From Gammaproteobacteria bacterium (GTDB lineage: Bacteria; Pseudomonadota; Gammaproteobacteria; Ga0077536), in assembly GCA_016209015.1 (NCBI GenBank), contig JACQWY010000004.1, positions 1-64,000 of the forward strand: 64,000 nt of DNA. Reading direction: 5' to 3'. The position numbers were made by a program, and so were the translations under genes. The notes under the pieces were generated by a model, which was given only the letters and a program-made list of their open reading frames with translations, was not told where the DNA came from and made no database searches. Below, in pieces: positions 43,969 through 53,420 of this stretch. Position 1 is the stretch's first letter; the number at the start of each line of letters is the position of its first letter.

Positions 43969-44610
43969 CTACAGCCGCTTATAGAGCCATTGCGGGATGT
44001 ACAGCGGCTTCTTGTTGAGCACCGCAGCCAGCGTCTTCGCACCGGCTTCGGCGGCCGTCTCGACAGCCAGGCGCGCGACCTCGAAGTTGTCGCGCTCGGC
44101 TTCGAGCACGAGGATGAGGCCATCGAGGTGACCGGCGAGCGTCGCGGTGTCGGAATACGCCAGCAGCGGCGAGGTATCGAACAGCACGATGTCGAAACGC
44201 TCGCGCAGGGCCTGCACGCCGCGCGCGAGCTGGGCCTGGGAACACGCCCAGGGATTGCCGGCCTGGCGCAGGCCGGCGGTGACGACGGACACCGGATCGG
44301 TCGTCGGCACCTGCACGGCGGCATCGAGGCTGCACGTCTCGGTCATGAATTCGCAGAAGCCGGGCGCCTCGTTCAGGCCGTAGGCCGCCGCGAACCCGGG
44401 CGTACGTACGTTGGCCTCGACGAGACACACGCGGTGGTTCGCGACCTTGGCGAGCGCCCTCGCGAGGCTGCACGCCACGGACGACGTGCCGGCGCCCGGA
44501 TAGCACGAGCTCACGGCCAGCGCGAAACGCTCGTTGCCGGCGAGCCGCTCCAGTACCCGTGTGCCGCGCAGGAATTGATCGTCGACCTCGCCCGGAAAGC
44601 GCGCGATCAC
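43969..44610 (-). CDS. CpsD/CapB-like protein with degenerate P-loop
   Basis: This 213-residue protein has the fold of the cytoplasmic ATPase domain of bacterial tyrosine kinases that work with Wzz. The Walker A region reads PGAGTSS where GxGK[ST] is usual, so the nucleotide-binding lysine is Thr42. Walker A' reads LVEANVR with both aspartates changed. Walker B (FDTSPLL) is retained. There is no terminal tyrosine cluster (it ends QWLYKRL). It is probably inactive as a kinase and might be a scaffold. GTG 44610 overlaps the Wzz stop by four bases (GTGA), supporting this start. Confidence 0.88.
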   Translation of the reverse strand: MIARFPGEVDDQFLRGTRVLERLAGNERFALAVSSCYPGAGTSSVACSLARALAKVANHRVCLVEANVRTPGFAAAYGLNEAPGFCEFMTETCSLDAAVQVPTTDPVSVVTAGLRQAGNPWACSQAQLARGVQALRERFDIVLFDTSPLLAYSDTATLAGHLDGLILVLEAERDNFEVARLAVETAAEAGAKTLAAVLNKKPLYIPQWLYKRL

Positions 44611-46175
44611 CGTCGCACACCTGCATGCACCGGCCGCAGCCGGCGCCAGAGCCGCGCCCACGGGCCTCCGGATCCGGCGAGCTCCGGCAGGCGCGCGATC
44701 GTGGCGAGGAGCGGGATGCCGAGCGTCGACTCGACGTCGTCGCGACGCCGGAAGCCGTGATCGAAGTACTCCGCGACCGTCGCATAGGTGAAGCCGAGGA
44801 ACACGCCCATCACCCCCGCGAGGCCGAGGATGATCGACGTCCAGGGCGCCGAGGGCTTCTCCGGCGGCAGGGCCCTGCCGAGCACGCGCACGCTCGTGAT
44901 CCGGCGCGCGTTCAGGGCGCGATTGATGCGGAAATCCTCGGCCTTCGCCTTGTAGTCGCGATAGCTCGTCTCGACGATGTCGCGCGTGCGCTCGAGCTGC
45001 TTCAGGCGCATCGTGCTCTGCTCGAGCGTCGCGAGCGAAGCGCGCTTGCGCGCGAGCTCCGCCGACAGCTCGTCGCGGCGGTGAGTCGCCGATTCGATCT
45101 GCGGCGTCAGCAGATTGCGGAGCGTCAGGTACTTCTGTTCGCGCAGGCGTCCGAGCTGCTCTTCGAGGCTCTTCACTTCGCGTGACTGCCTAGTGTGGGT
45201 TTCGAGCTGCCGATCGCGCTGGGCCAGCGTATCGAAGAAATGGCTGTCGAGGCTGCTCATGTCCGAGTACTTCGAGCCGACGTCCGGCGTCGGGATCCAC
45301 TCGCTCGTGTCCTTGTAGACGGACCTTATCGACTTGAGCTTGAGATTCAGATCTTCCAGCGTCAGCAGCGCCTTGCGGTATTCGTTGTCGAGGCGCGCGA
45401 TCTCGCGCAGATAGAGCTCCTTCTGCACGTCGAGATTGCTGATCTCGTTACCGGCCCGGAATTCCTCCAACGTCTTCTCGGCATCGGCGAGCTTCTGCTC
45501 GAACAGGCCGATCTGATCCCGGTAGAAGTCCTCGGAGTTCTCGGTGCCGTGAATCGCGATGCGACGCTCGACGTACTCTTCGGCATACGCATTCGCGGCG
45601 AACGCCGCGAGCTGCGGGCTCTGCGATTTGAACGACAGCTTGATGACGTCCGTCTGGTCGAGGAACTGCACGTCGAGAGAGGCGTAGTAGGCGAGCACGA
45701 GCTTCTGCTCGGGCGTGAGCTGGACCATGAGCCCGATGGCATAGAGCGGCTTCTTCAGCAGTTCCACGAAGTTCTTGAACTGGTCCTTGATCCAGTTGCG
45801 CATCCGCTTCCAGACGCTCAGCGGCGGATGCGGCTGGTCGGCGAGCCACTTCTCGATCTTCGGCAGCACGGCGTACGTCAGGTTCTTGTCCGTGAGGATC
45901 TCGATCTCGTCGTTGATGTTCTGATTGCGTTCGGCGAATACCACATTGGGCTTGTTCGCGGAGGCCTCGAGAGCCTGCGCACGCTCGTTGCCCATGAGCA
46001 CGAGGATCTTCGTTTCCGCCGTATAGGTCTGGCCCACGTACAGCAGATAGCCCACCGCACCGGCGACCGCCACGAGGAAGATGAGCACGAACTGCCACTT
46101 GTACTTGAACAGTACGTAGAGAATGTCCCGCACGGTGACGGGGCTGTACTCGCGGGGCTGGCTGGCGGTCGTCAT
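44607..46175 (-). CDS. Wzz/GNVR-type chain-length determinant protein
   Basis: This 522-residue protein has an N-terminal membrane helix (about 28-50), a long coiled-coil periplasmic part (200-420) and a C-terminal helix (about 455-480) ending in a short basic tail. It begins REYSPVTVRDILYVLFKYKW, typical of polysaccharide co-polymerase proteins. It controls polymer length and interacts with export partners. ATG 46175 overlaps the Wza-like stop by four bases. Confidence 0.9.
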   Translation of the reverse strand: MTTASQPREYSPVTVRDILYVLFKYKWQFVLIFLVAVAGAVGYLLYVGQTYTAETKILVLMGNERAQALEASANKPNVVFAERNQNINDEIEILTDKNLTYAVLPKIEKWLADQPHPPLSVWKRMRNWIKDQFKNFVELLKKPLYAIGLMVQLTPEQKLVLAYYASLDVQFLDQTDVIKLSFKSQSPQLAAFAANAYAEEYVERRIAIHGTENSEDFYRDQIGLFEQKLADAEKTLEEFRAGNEISNLDVQKELYLREIARLDNEYRKALLTLEDLNLKLKSIRSVYKDTSEWIPTPDVGSKYSDMSSLDSHFFDTLAQRDRQLETHTRQSREVKSLEEQLGRLREQKYLTLRNLLTPQIESATHRRDELSAELARKRASLATLEQSTMRLKQLERTRDIVETSYRDYKAKAEDFRINRALNARRITSVRVLGRALPPEKPSAPWTSIILGLAGVMGVFLGFTYATVAEYFDHGFRRRDDVESTLGIPLLATIARLPELAGSGGPWARLWRRLRPVHAGVRR

Positions 46176-47305
46176 GGCGAACGGGTGGTCGCGGGCGAGC
46201 TGGTGACCGTGGTCGTGTTCGTGGCTTTGTCGATTTCGTAGATCGTGCTCATGCCGACGTTGAAGCCCTTGAACAGGAGGAGTTTGCTGACGTAGTCGTC
46301 GACGACCCGGTCGGCCGTCGCAATCGCGGTCGGCGGCACGTAGATCACGGAATTGCTCGGCACGACCTCGTCCTGTTCGATGTTCTTGCCGTCCAGCACC
46401 GCCTCGAGGTTCAGTGTGCGCACGCGGGGCGCGCCTTCCTCGGCCCACGACACGACCTTCACCTTCTGCATGGCGCCCGTCGTGAGTGCGCCGCCGGCGC
46501 TCGTGATCGCCTGCAGGGCCGTCTGCGAGTTCGGCATCGTCAGCATGCCGGGATTGCGTACCTCGCCGAACACGAACAGGCGGTTGCCCATGACCTTGTC
46601 GAGCATCAGCGACACCGACACGTTGCCGATCTGTTCCTTGTAGAGCTGGTTCACGCGCTTGAGGATCTCGTCGACGCTCATCCCGCCGGCGTCGACGGGC
46701 GGCACGAGCGGCAGATAGATGCGGCCGTCCGGGGCGACGGTCACTTTCTTCGCATTGCCGTCCTGAGCGGATTTCAGCGCCGCGCCGAGATCCTCGAGGC
46801 GCGAGGTGTAGCGTTCGACGCTCACGTCGATCTTCGGATCCTTGAAGATGTCGCTGTATTGCTCCTGGAGCAGCGCCGCGAGCTTTTCCGGCGCGAGGCC
46901 GACGGCCTGCAGGTCGCCCTTGAGCGGCAGCGTGATCATGCCGTCCGGCCGCACCACGACCGTGCGTGACGCATCGGGCTGGTAGAAGAAATCGATGCGC
47001 AGCTTGTCGCCGACGCCGATCACGTACTGCTTCGATTCGGGACCCGCGCCGAGCAGGAACAGGAACTGAACCTGATCGCCCGGGACGAGCCGATACTCCG
47101 TCACGCCTTTCGTGAGCCCGCGGAAGATCGTCTGCTGGGCAGTGCGCGTTTCTTCGGGCGAGAGCTGGTCGAGGTACTTCGTGGCGCCATCGGGCCCGGT
47201 GACGTTAGGTCGAACGGGTTTGTCACAACCGGCGAGCAGCATCGACAGCGCGACTGCGGCAGCCGCACAGCGGCGCGCGCGCAGGAGTGCGATCAGGACG
47301 CCCAT
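46172..47305 (-). CDS. Polysaccharide export lipoprotein (Wza-like)
   Basis: This 377-residue protein has a signal peptide with lipobox LLAGC and tandem polysaccharide-export/SLBB regions (YRLVPGDQVQFLF, VIGVGDKLRIDFF and LFVFGEVRNPGML). It resembles Wza-type outer-membrane export proteins. ATG 47305 begins the signal peptide; an upstream ATG (47413) yields a poor N-terminus. It is the first gene of the reverse-strand operon. Confidence 0.9.
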   Translation of the reverse strand: MGVLIALLRARRCAAAAVALSMLLAGCDKPVRPNVTGPDGATKYLDQLSPEETRTAQQTIFRGLTKGVTEYRLVPGDQVQFLFLLGAGPESKQYVIGVGDKLRIDFFYQPDASRTVVVRPDGMITLPLKGDLQAVGLAPEKLAALLQEQYSDIFKDPKIDVSVERYTSRLEDLGAALKSAQDGNAKKVTVAPDGRIYLPLVPPVDAGGMSVDEILKRVNQLYKEQIGNVSVSLMLDKVMGNRLFVFGEVRNPGMLTMPNSQTALQAITSAGGALTTGAMQKVKVVSWAEEGAPRVRTLNLEAVLDGKNIEQDEVVPSNSVIYVPPTAIATADRVVDDYVSKLLLFKGFNVGMSTIYEIDKATNTTTVTSSPATTRSP

Positions 47306-47831
47306 GCTGCCGTTTCGAGCCGGCAGCCCGCTGCGCGCGCGTGGGAAGCGCGAGGTGCAGACAGGGCTCGATAAGTCTTGTACGCGTTCACACCCGATTC
47401 GCTCGCGACGCAATGATTATCCCTGAGGGCCGCGCGTACGCTGGCTCCCGGTGACGAAACGATGATTGGCCCCGGGTAATTCTCTTTGGATTTCAAGAAG
47501 TTCTAGAGGCCTCGCGATATTAATGGATGGCTGCGACGCAGGCAAGGAATACTCGTCGACATTGCGCGCGATGCGACTTCACGTAACGCATGTTCACGTC
47601 GCGAGACCGAGGCTCGCGCGTGCACGCGCAGCGGTGCGATTCGAAATGTCATTTCCGGTACCAGAATACATTTCGGGCTATGGCCGATCCGGCGGTGCTT
47701 GGATAATAATCGGGACCGCAGGCAAGGACGGGGTGCAGTGGATGCGGCGCATTGTCGACCACCGTCGCGCGTAGCAGCAGTGAACGAGCCGCTCTCAATT
47801 CAGATCAGCCGATAGAGTGCAGGTAAGAACC
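47306..47831. promoter_or_regulatory. Divergent promoter region between export operon and CDP-sugar genes
   Basis: More than 500 bp without genes. AT content is higher than the neighbours around 47460-47720. CGAAATGT (47642-47649) and ACATTTCG (47668-47675) are a perfect 8-bp inverted repeat with an 18-base spacer, a plausible operator. A TAATAAT-like -10 lies near 47703. No sigma-54 box was found. Confidence 0.4.
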
Positions 47832-48539
47832 ATGCGTGTGGTCATATTGTGCGGCGGAAAAGGTACGCGGGCGTACCCGTATACGGAATACATGCCCAAA
47901 CCGATGCTGATGGTGAACGGAACGCCCATCCTCATGCAGGTCATCCGTCTCTACACGGATCAGTCCTTCAGGGAGTTCGTGCTCTCGGTCGGCCATCGCA
48001 AGGAAGTGATCGAAGACTATTTCCACCGCAAGAACATGGACTTCAGCGTCCGCTGCATCGACACGGGCACGGAGGCCGATACCGGCGACCGCATCTACGG
48101 CTGCCGCGACGTGCTCGAGGATACGTTCATGGCGACGTATGCCGATGGTTTGTCCGACATAGATCTCCAGGATCTGCTGCGCTTCCACCGCTCGCACGAC
48201 GGGCTCGCGACGATCACGAGCGTGCCGCTCATTTCGCAGTACGGCACCGTCGAAGCGGATTCCGATGGCCGCATCGTGGCGTTCCGCGAGAAGCCGGTGC
48301 TCCGCGAACACTGGATCAACGCCGGCTTCTTCGTCTTCGATCGTGCGGTCTTCGACCACTGGGAGGGCCGGAACCTGGAGCGCGAAGTGTTCCCGGCGCT
48401 CGCGCGCAAGGGCCTGCTCTACACCTATCATCACACCGGCTTCTTCAAGTCGATGGACAGTTACAAGGATCAAATCGAGATCGAGCAGCTCGTACAGGGC
48501 GGCGACATTCCGTGGAAGCGCAAGGCGGTGGCCGTATGA
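47832..48539 (+). CDS. Nucleotidyltransferase, glucose-1-phosphate cytidylyltransferase-like
   Basis: This 235-residue protein begins [20 protein letters not shown], the nucleotide-binding signature. It shows the RfbF features [21 protein letters not shown] and INAGFFVF. RfbF makes CDP-glucose from CTP. It is slightly shorter than typical RfbF. The next gene overlaps its stop and encodes the matching type of sugar dehydratase. Confidence 0.87.
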   Translation: MRVVILCGGKGTRAYPYTEYMPKPMLMVNGTPILMQVIRLYTDQSFREFVLSVGHRKEVIEDYFHRKNMDFSVRCIDTGTEADTGDRIYGCRDVLEDTFMATYADGLSDIDLQDLLRFHRSHDGLATITSVPLISQYGTVEADSDGRIVAFREKPVLREHWINAGFFVFDRAVFDHWEGRNLEREVFPALARKGLLYTYHHTGFFKSMDSYKDQIEIEQLVQGGDIPWKRKAVAV

Positions 48540-49540
48540 GCGAGGCCACGGCGAGTGCCCGCTTCTGGAGAGATCGCAACGTCCTCGTGACGGGCTGCAC
48601 CGGACTCCTCGGTTCCTGGCTCACGCGGGCTCTCGTCGAGGCCGGCGCACACGTCATCGGCCTCGTGCGTGACTCGACGCCCGATTCGGCGCTGGTCAGG
48701 TCCGGCATCATAGGCCGCGTCACGGTCGCTCACGGTGCGCTCGAGGATTTCTTCGCCGTGAACCGCGTGATCGCGGAATACGAGATCGACGCGGTATTCC
48801 ATCTCGCGGCGCAGGCCATCGTCGGCGTCGCGAACCGGAATCCGCTCTCGACGTTCGAGGCGAACATCCGCGGCACCTGGCACATCCTCGAAGCCTGCCG
48901 CCTGAACCCGACGGTGAAGCGGATCGTCGTCGCCTCCAGTGACAAGGCCTATGGCGATCAGGACGATTTGCCCTACGACGAGACGTTTCCGCTGCAGGGC
49001 CGTCATCCCTACGACGTCTCGAAGAGCTGTGCGGATCTGATCGCCGCGACCTACCACCAGACTTATGGTTCGCCCGTCGCGATCACGCGCTGCGGCAATC
49101 TGTTCGGCGGCGGCGACCTGCACTTCAACCGCATCATTCCCGGCACGATCCGCTCGGCCCTGCAGGGCGAGCGGCCGGTGATCCGCAGCGACGGTTCGCC
49201 GCTCCGTGATTACGTCTATGTCGCCGATGCAGTCGATGCCTACCTGCGGCTCGCCCGCGCGCTCGACGACCCGGCGGTGCACGGCGAAGCCGTCAATCTC
49301 GGCACGGCGCGTCCGCTCTCGGTGCTCGAGATCACGAATCAGATCCTGCGCCTCATGGGGCGCGAGGATCTCGCCCCGCTCGTGTTGAACGAGGCGCGTG
49401 CGGAGATCCGCCACCAGTACCTGTCGTCCGACAAGGCGCGACGGATCCTCGGATGGGAGCCGGCTGCGTCGCTCGATGCGGCGCTGACCGAGACCATCGC
49501 GTGGTATCGGAAGCACCTCGGAGCCGAGCCGCGCGCGTGA
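48536..49540 (+). CDS. NAD-dependent sugar dehydratase (CDP-glucose or GDP-mannose 4,6-dehydratase-like)
   Basis: This 334-residue extended SDR has [10 protein letters not shown] (NAD site), [18 protein letters not shown] and [10 protein letters not shown] (Tyr and Lys catalytic pair). [11 protein letters not shown] near the start resembles CDP-glucose 4,6-dehydratase (RfbG). The reading frame is coupled to the upstream gene by ATGA. It probably makes a 4-keto-6-deoxy sugar nucleotide. Confidence 0.87.
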   Translation: MSEATASARFWRDRNVLVTGCTGLLGSWLTRALVEAGAHVIGLVRDSTPDSALVRSGIIGRVTVAHGALEDFFAVNRVIAEYEIDAVFHLAAQAIVGVANRNPLSTFEANIRGTWHILEACRLNPTVKRIVVASSDKAYGDQDDLPYDETFPLQGRHPYDVSKSCADLIAATYHQTYGSPVAITRCGNLFGGGDLHFNRIIPGTIRSALQGERPVIRSDGSPLRDYVYVADAVDAYLRLARALDDPAVHGEAVNLGTARPLSVLEITNQILRLMGREDLAPLVLNEARAEIRHQYLSSDKARRILGWEPAASLDAALTETIAWYRKHLGAEPRA

Positions 49541-50532
49541 GCGCCGGGCCGGGCGGCGCACGAGTGCTGGTCGGGATCCCGACCAGGAACCGTCCGGAGT
49601 TCGTCAAGCAGGCGGTCCTGAGCGTGGTCGGGCAGCGCTTCGAGCGCTGGCGGCTGATCGTCAGCGACAACCGTTCGGAACCCGAAGTCAGCGCGGACGT
49701 CGAGGCCTTCGTCCGCGAGCTCGGCGATCCCCGCGTTCACTACTACCTCCAACCCGTCGACGGCGGCGAGTACGGGCAGGGCAGATACCTGTTCGGCGAG
49801 TGCGACGAGGAATACTTCGTCATCCTGCACGACGACGACTGCCTCGAACCCGCCCACCTCGAGTCTCTGCTCGGCGTGATGGACGCGGATCCGGCGCTCG
49901 CGTTCGCGGCCACCGGCCAGCTCGTGGTGGACGAGGCGAACGAAGCGCTGCCGGAGCGGACCCGCAGCTATCATGCCGAGCAGGGCCGCGATCGTTTCGG
50001 CGAGGGACGGATCGACGACGTCCTGGAGACGTTCCTGCGTTACGGCGGTCTGTTCTCGATCACGGGCGCGATGTTCCGCAGCTCCGCGGTGCGTCGCAAC
50101 GGCCTCGTCGACGACGATTGCGGCGGTTTGTACCCCTTCGAGTTCAACGTGTTCCTGCGCCAGGCGGAGAGCCGCATGCCGGCGTATTTCACGCCGCGCG
50201 AGCTCGTGCGCTACCGCCTGCACGAAGGTGCGATGCGCAACTACGCGCGGCCGTTCTTCAATCGCGTGATGATGTCGACGATGATCAAGCTGCTCGAGAA
50301 ACGGCGCTTCAGCGGCTGGGCGGAGAAGCGCCGCAGCCGCCTGCTCGCCGCGGTCTACCGCAACTACGCTTACATCCTCTACGTGGCGGGGGAAAGGCGC
50401 GATTGCTATCGCTTCCTCTCGCGCGCGGTCCGCATGGAACCGCTCGCCTGGAACATCTGGGCCTACGCCGTATTCGCCGTCGTGTGCCCCTTCCTCATCC
50501 GTCCGATCTGGGGACCGCGCGTCACGCTCTGA
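49537..50532 (+). CDS. Family 2 glycosyltransferase
   Basis: This 331-residue protein has [24 protein letters not shown] and the acidic LHDDDCLEP, the GT-A core with nucleotide-sugar ligands. A C-terminal hydrophobic stretch (about 303-324) may touch the membrane. The start is a GTG that overlaps the dehydratase stop (GTGA), making a coupled three-gene set. Confidence 0.9.
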   Translation: MSAGPGGARVLVGIPTRNRPEFVKQAVLSVVGQRFERWRLIVSDNRSEPEVSADVEAFVRELGDPRVHYYLQPVDGGEYGQGRYLFGECDEEYFVILHDDDCLEPAHLESLLGVMDADPALAFAATGQLVVDEANEALPERTRSYHAEQGRDRFGEGRIDDVLETFLRYGGLFSITGAMFRSSAVRRNGLVDDDCGGLYPFEFNVFLRQAESRMPAYFTPRELVRYRLHEGAMRNYARPFFNRVMMSTMIKLLEKRRFSGWAEKRRSRLLAAVYRNYAYILYVAGERRDCYRFLSRAVRMEPLAWNIWAYAVFAVVCPFLIRPIWGPRVTL

Positions 50533-50555
50533 GCGCACGCGCGGGCGGTGCCGGC

Positions 50556-50587
50556 ACGGAGCGGCGGGACGCTGCCTGCCGCTCCGT
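50556..50587. terminator. Hairpin between convergent genes
   Basis: A 10-bp stem (50556-50565 with 50578-50587, ACGGAGCGGC/GCCGCTCCGT) with a 12-base loop lies between the stop codons of a forward glycosyltransferase and a reverse secreted protein. There is no U-run, so it may be a weak bidirectional block. Confidence 0.45.
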
Positions 50588-50595
50588 CGGAGACG

Positions 50596-52287
50596 TCATT
50601 TCGCCCGTTTCGTCCATTCGTCCCAGGCGGGTTTCGACTTGCCGTCATTGTGGCGCAGGCCGAAATTGCACAGGAAGTCGGAGAAGAGCTTCATGGCGTT
50701 CCTGTCCTTGCTGAGCGCGTCGCCCTTCCTGCTGAACGTCCCGGCGATCGCGTCGCAGTCCGAGCCGCGGCCGTCGTGCAGATTGAACCACGAGATGAAA
50801 TCCAGGCGCGCCGGTGCCTGATCCCGATAATCGAAGAACGCCCGGACCGCGGCCTGCTGATCGGCAGCCGAGCCCTTGAGCGCCGGCGAGGTGGTCCAGC
50901 CCACTTCCTCGAGTGCGAAATGGCGATTGCCGGTCAGCCGCTCGATCTCCTTGAGCTGATCGAAAATCGACGACGGCTTCAGCGTGTGGGCGAAGCCGTT
51001 CGAGAACGCGTACAACGTGAAGCTGTCGTGATCGCCGAGCGCGAGCCGCTTGTAGATCGAGCTCGTGTCGCTCTCCTTCAGTTCGCGGTAGGCGAACACC
51101 ATGCCGACGCTCACGTTCGGATATTTTGCTTTCACCGCATCGTAGACACGCTTGAAGAACACGCCGTACGGGCCGACCTCGTCGGGATGATTCGCGAGAT
51201 AGGCGTTGACCTCGTTGCCGATCTCCAGGTAGTCGACGACATCGCCGTAACGCTGCAGCGCGGCCAGCGTGAAATCGGTGAAACGCCTGATCAGCTCGGG
51301 ATCCTCCCAGCCGCGGGTCTGCACATCGGACGGCATCTGGCCGCGGATCGCCGTGTGGATCGTGCGGATCACGAGCGAGACGCGCAGCCCGGATTTGCGC
51401 AGCTGGTCCATCATGTAATCCGTGCCTTTCCAGTCGCGGCGTCCGCGTTCCTTCTCGACGTCGGCCCAGGCCATCGAGAAATACGTGATCTCGGCGCCGC
51501 TCTCGCGGGCGAGACGGAAGGCCGAAGAGACGCTCTCCGCGCTGAATCCGCCGGCCGGGCTCACGACGACGCCGAGCTTCGGCTTCGTGCCCGCTGCCGG
51601 GGCGGTGGCCGGCGCGGCGGCCGGGGTGACGGTCTGCGCGGCGAGTTGCGTCGCGGATGCTGTCGCAGGTTCCGCGGCCGGTTGAGCTGCAGGCTGCGCA
51701 GCGGGTGGCGGCGCGGGCTGCGTATTCTGGGCGAGAGGATTCGCTGCACCCGGAGCGGCAGCCGGCGCCGCGGCGCCCGCGGCGACCGGCGCGGCTGCGG
51801 CGGCGGCTGCGGCTGCGGCGGCCGGCGCCGGGGCGGCACCCGCTGCGTTACCACAATGCATCGAATCGAAGATCTTCGTCGCAGTCGCGGCGTCGTAAGT
51901 CTCCTTCAGGCAGGTCACCGTCGCGAGGTAGGTCTTGCCGTCGCAGAACAGCGAGCGGGTCTTGGCGAGAAACGTGTATTGTCCGCCGGCCTTGAATTCA
52001 TAGCTGAGCGGCGCGTCGCTGAGGATCTTCGCGCCCTGCTTCTCCATGTAGCCGCGCACGAGCCCGATGTAGCCGTCGGCCGGAGCATTCGCGGCATTCA
52101 GATCGAAGTAGCACTGCTGGTCGCTGCGGATGCTCGAGTGAACGTTCAGCGGGTCACCGGACTTCTTCTGGTTCCACTGCGGATAGTCCATGGCGAACGC
52201 GGAGCCGGCGTCGGCCGCGGCCGCGCGGCTGCTCGCCGCCGTCAGAGCCGCCATGGACGCCATGAGCACGATAACGGGTGCTTTCAT
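50596..52287 (-). CDS. Secreted protein with TIM-barrel glycoside-hydrolase-like domain
   Basis: The protein has 563 residues. A signal peptide (1-25) leads into an N-terminal domain with four or five cysteines (35-145), then an Ala/Pro-rich linker (150-235). The C-terminal catalytic-type barrel (238-560) has YLEIGNEVN (Glu359) and LEEVGWTTS (Glu461), the acid/base and nucleophile pair seen in clan GH-A enzymes. It probably acts on a polysaccharide in the periplasm or outside. The N-terminal domain is unknown. It is downstream of the SGNH and GT4 genes. Confidence 0.82.
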   Translation of the reverse strand: MKAPVIVLMASMAALTAASSRAAAADAGSAFAMDYPQWNQKKSGDPLNVHSSIRSDQQCYFDLNAANAPADGYIGLVRGYMEKQGAKILSDAPLSYEFKAGGQYTFLAKTRSLFCDGKTYLATVTCLKETYDAATATKIFDSMHCGNAAGAAPAPAAAAAAAAAAAPVAAGAAAPAAAPGAANPLAQNTQPAPPPAAQPAAQPAAEPATASATQLAAQTVTPAAAPATAPAAGTKPKLGVVVSPAGGFSAESVSSAFRLARESGAEITYFSMAWADVEKERGRRDWKGTDYMMDQLRKSGLRVSLVIRTIHTAIRGQMPSDVQTRGWEDPELIRRFTDFTLAALQRYGDVVDYLEIGNEVNAYLANHPDEVGPYGVFFKRVYDAVKAKYPNVSVGMVFAYRELKESDTSSIYKRLALGDHDSFTLYAFSNGFAHTLKPSSIFDQLKEIERLTGNRHFALEEVGWTTSPALKGSAADQQAAVRAFFDYRDQAPARLDFISWFNLHDGRGSDCDAIAGTFSRKGDALSKDRNAMKLFSDFLCNFGLRHNDGKSKPAWDEWTKRAK

Positions 52288-52330
52288 ATGATGATTCCTA
52301 TTGCGTCGATTGACTGGATCGGGACGCCGC

Positions 52331-53347
52331 TCAGTGCGTCGTTGCGGATGCGCCGCCGTCGGGTGCGAGCAGCTCGCCGAGGAAGCCGGCGACTGCCTGC
52401 CCGGCGATCTGGTACGCCTGCTCGTTCGGATGCTTGTCGAGTATGGAGGCCGCGAGCGCCGAGGCATCGCGGCCCATGAACGACGGCAGCAGATTCAACG
52501 CCGGGATGCCGTGGGCGTCGAACCACGCCTTCAGTTCGCGATATTCCGCGGCGGCGGGGTGACGATCGAACGGCTGCATGCTCGGGAACAGGACGAGCAC
52601 GGTCTTGACATTGCGCGCGTCGGCATCGCGCTTGAACGCGAGCACGTCCTGCTGCAGCTTGCGCCAGCGCGGGCCGGCGTTGCGGATCTCGTTCTCCTCG
52701 GCGACCGTGACCCCGGGGCTCCAGCCGAACAGCCGCTGCGCGAACTCGGCGCCGTAGGGCACGACGAGACGCGCGACGAAGGAATACTTCACCAGGTCGC
52801 GCTTCACGCGGTAGAGCGTGCCGATCCGCGCATCGCCCGGCCCTGCCGAGGGAGCCGGTGGGCCGTCCGGGCTTTCCAGGATGTCGCCCTGGTGGAACGT
52901 GAGGACGATGACGTCGGGATCGAAACGGAAAGCATGATTCCGGGCGTGGGTGAGGAGCTGCCGCAAATCCTGTCCCGGGACGCCGAAATTCAGCGCCTCG
53001 TAGCGCTGCGTTCCGGCGTTCAGCACTTTCTCGACGACGTTCGGGTAGGTCGCGTCGTCGTCCGCGCCCATGGAGAACGTATGGGAGTCACCGAAGAACT
53101 CCAGCCGCCGGACGCCCACGGGCTTCTGCTCGGGTCTCGGCACGCCGCGGTAGCCGAGCGCGTTGACGGTGACCTTGCGTCCGAGCATCACGCCGCTCGA
53201 CGCGGGGATGAGCGAGAGATAGGGACCTGACGGCGTCATCACGTCGTTCAGGATTTGGGCGTCCGATGCCGGCTCGATGACGCGCAGTCCGAATTCGAAG
53301 AGCAGGAAGCCGACGGCGATGCTGCATAGGACGAGCAATATCCGCAT
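52331..53347 (-). CDS. SGNH/GDSL-type hydrolase-like protein
   Basis: This 338-residue protein has one N-terminal membrane helix (about 1-22) and a block I FFGDSHTFSMG (Ser nucleophile). FGVPGQDL (block II) and a C-terminal KHPNEQAYQI may supply the acid and His. Such proteins add or remove acyl groups on glycans. ATG 53347 gives a membrane anchor; upstream starts are possible. Confidence 0.85.
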   Translation of the reverse strand: MRILLVLCSIAVGFLLFEFGLRVIEPASDAQILNDVMTPSGPYLSLIPASSGVMLGRKVTVNALGYRGVPRPEQKPVGVRRLEFFGDSHTFSMGADDDATYPNVVEKVLNAGTQRYEALNFGVPGQDLRQLLTHARNHAFRFDPDVIVLTFHQGDILESPDGPPAPSAGPGDARIGTLYRVKRDLVKYSFVARLVVPYGAEFAQRLFGWSPGVTVAEENEIRNAGPRWRKLQQDVLAFKRDADARNVKTVLVLFPSMQPFDRHPAAAEYRELKAWFDAHGIPALNLLPSFMGRDASALAASILDKHPNEQAYQIAGQAVAGFLGELLAPDGGASATTH

Positions 53348-53420
53348 CACGACACAGTTCTCCGAGTATCCATCCCGACATGCAGGCCACCGGCTGCGCG
53401 GACCGCGCGCTCCAGGCCAT

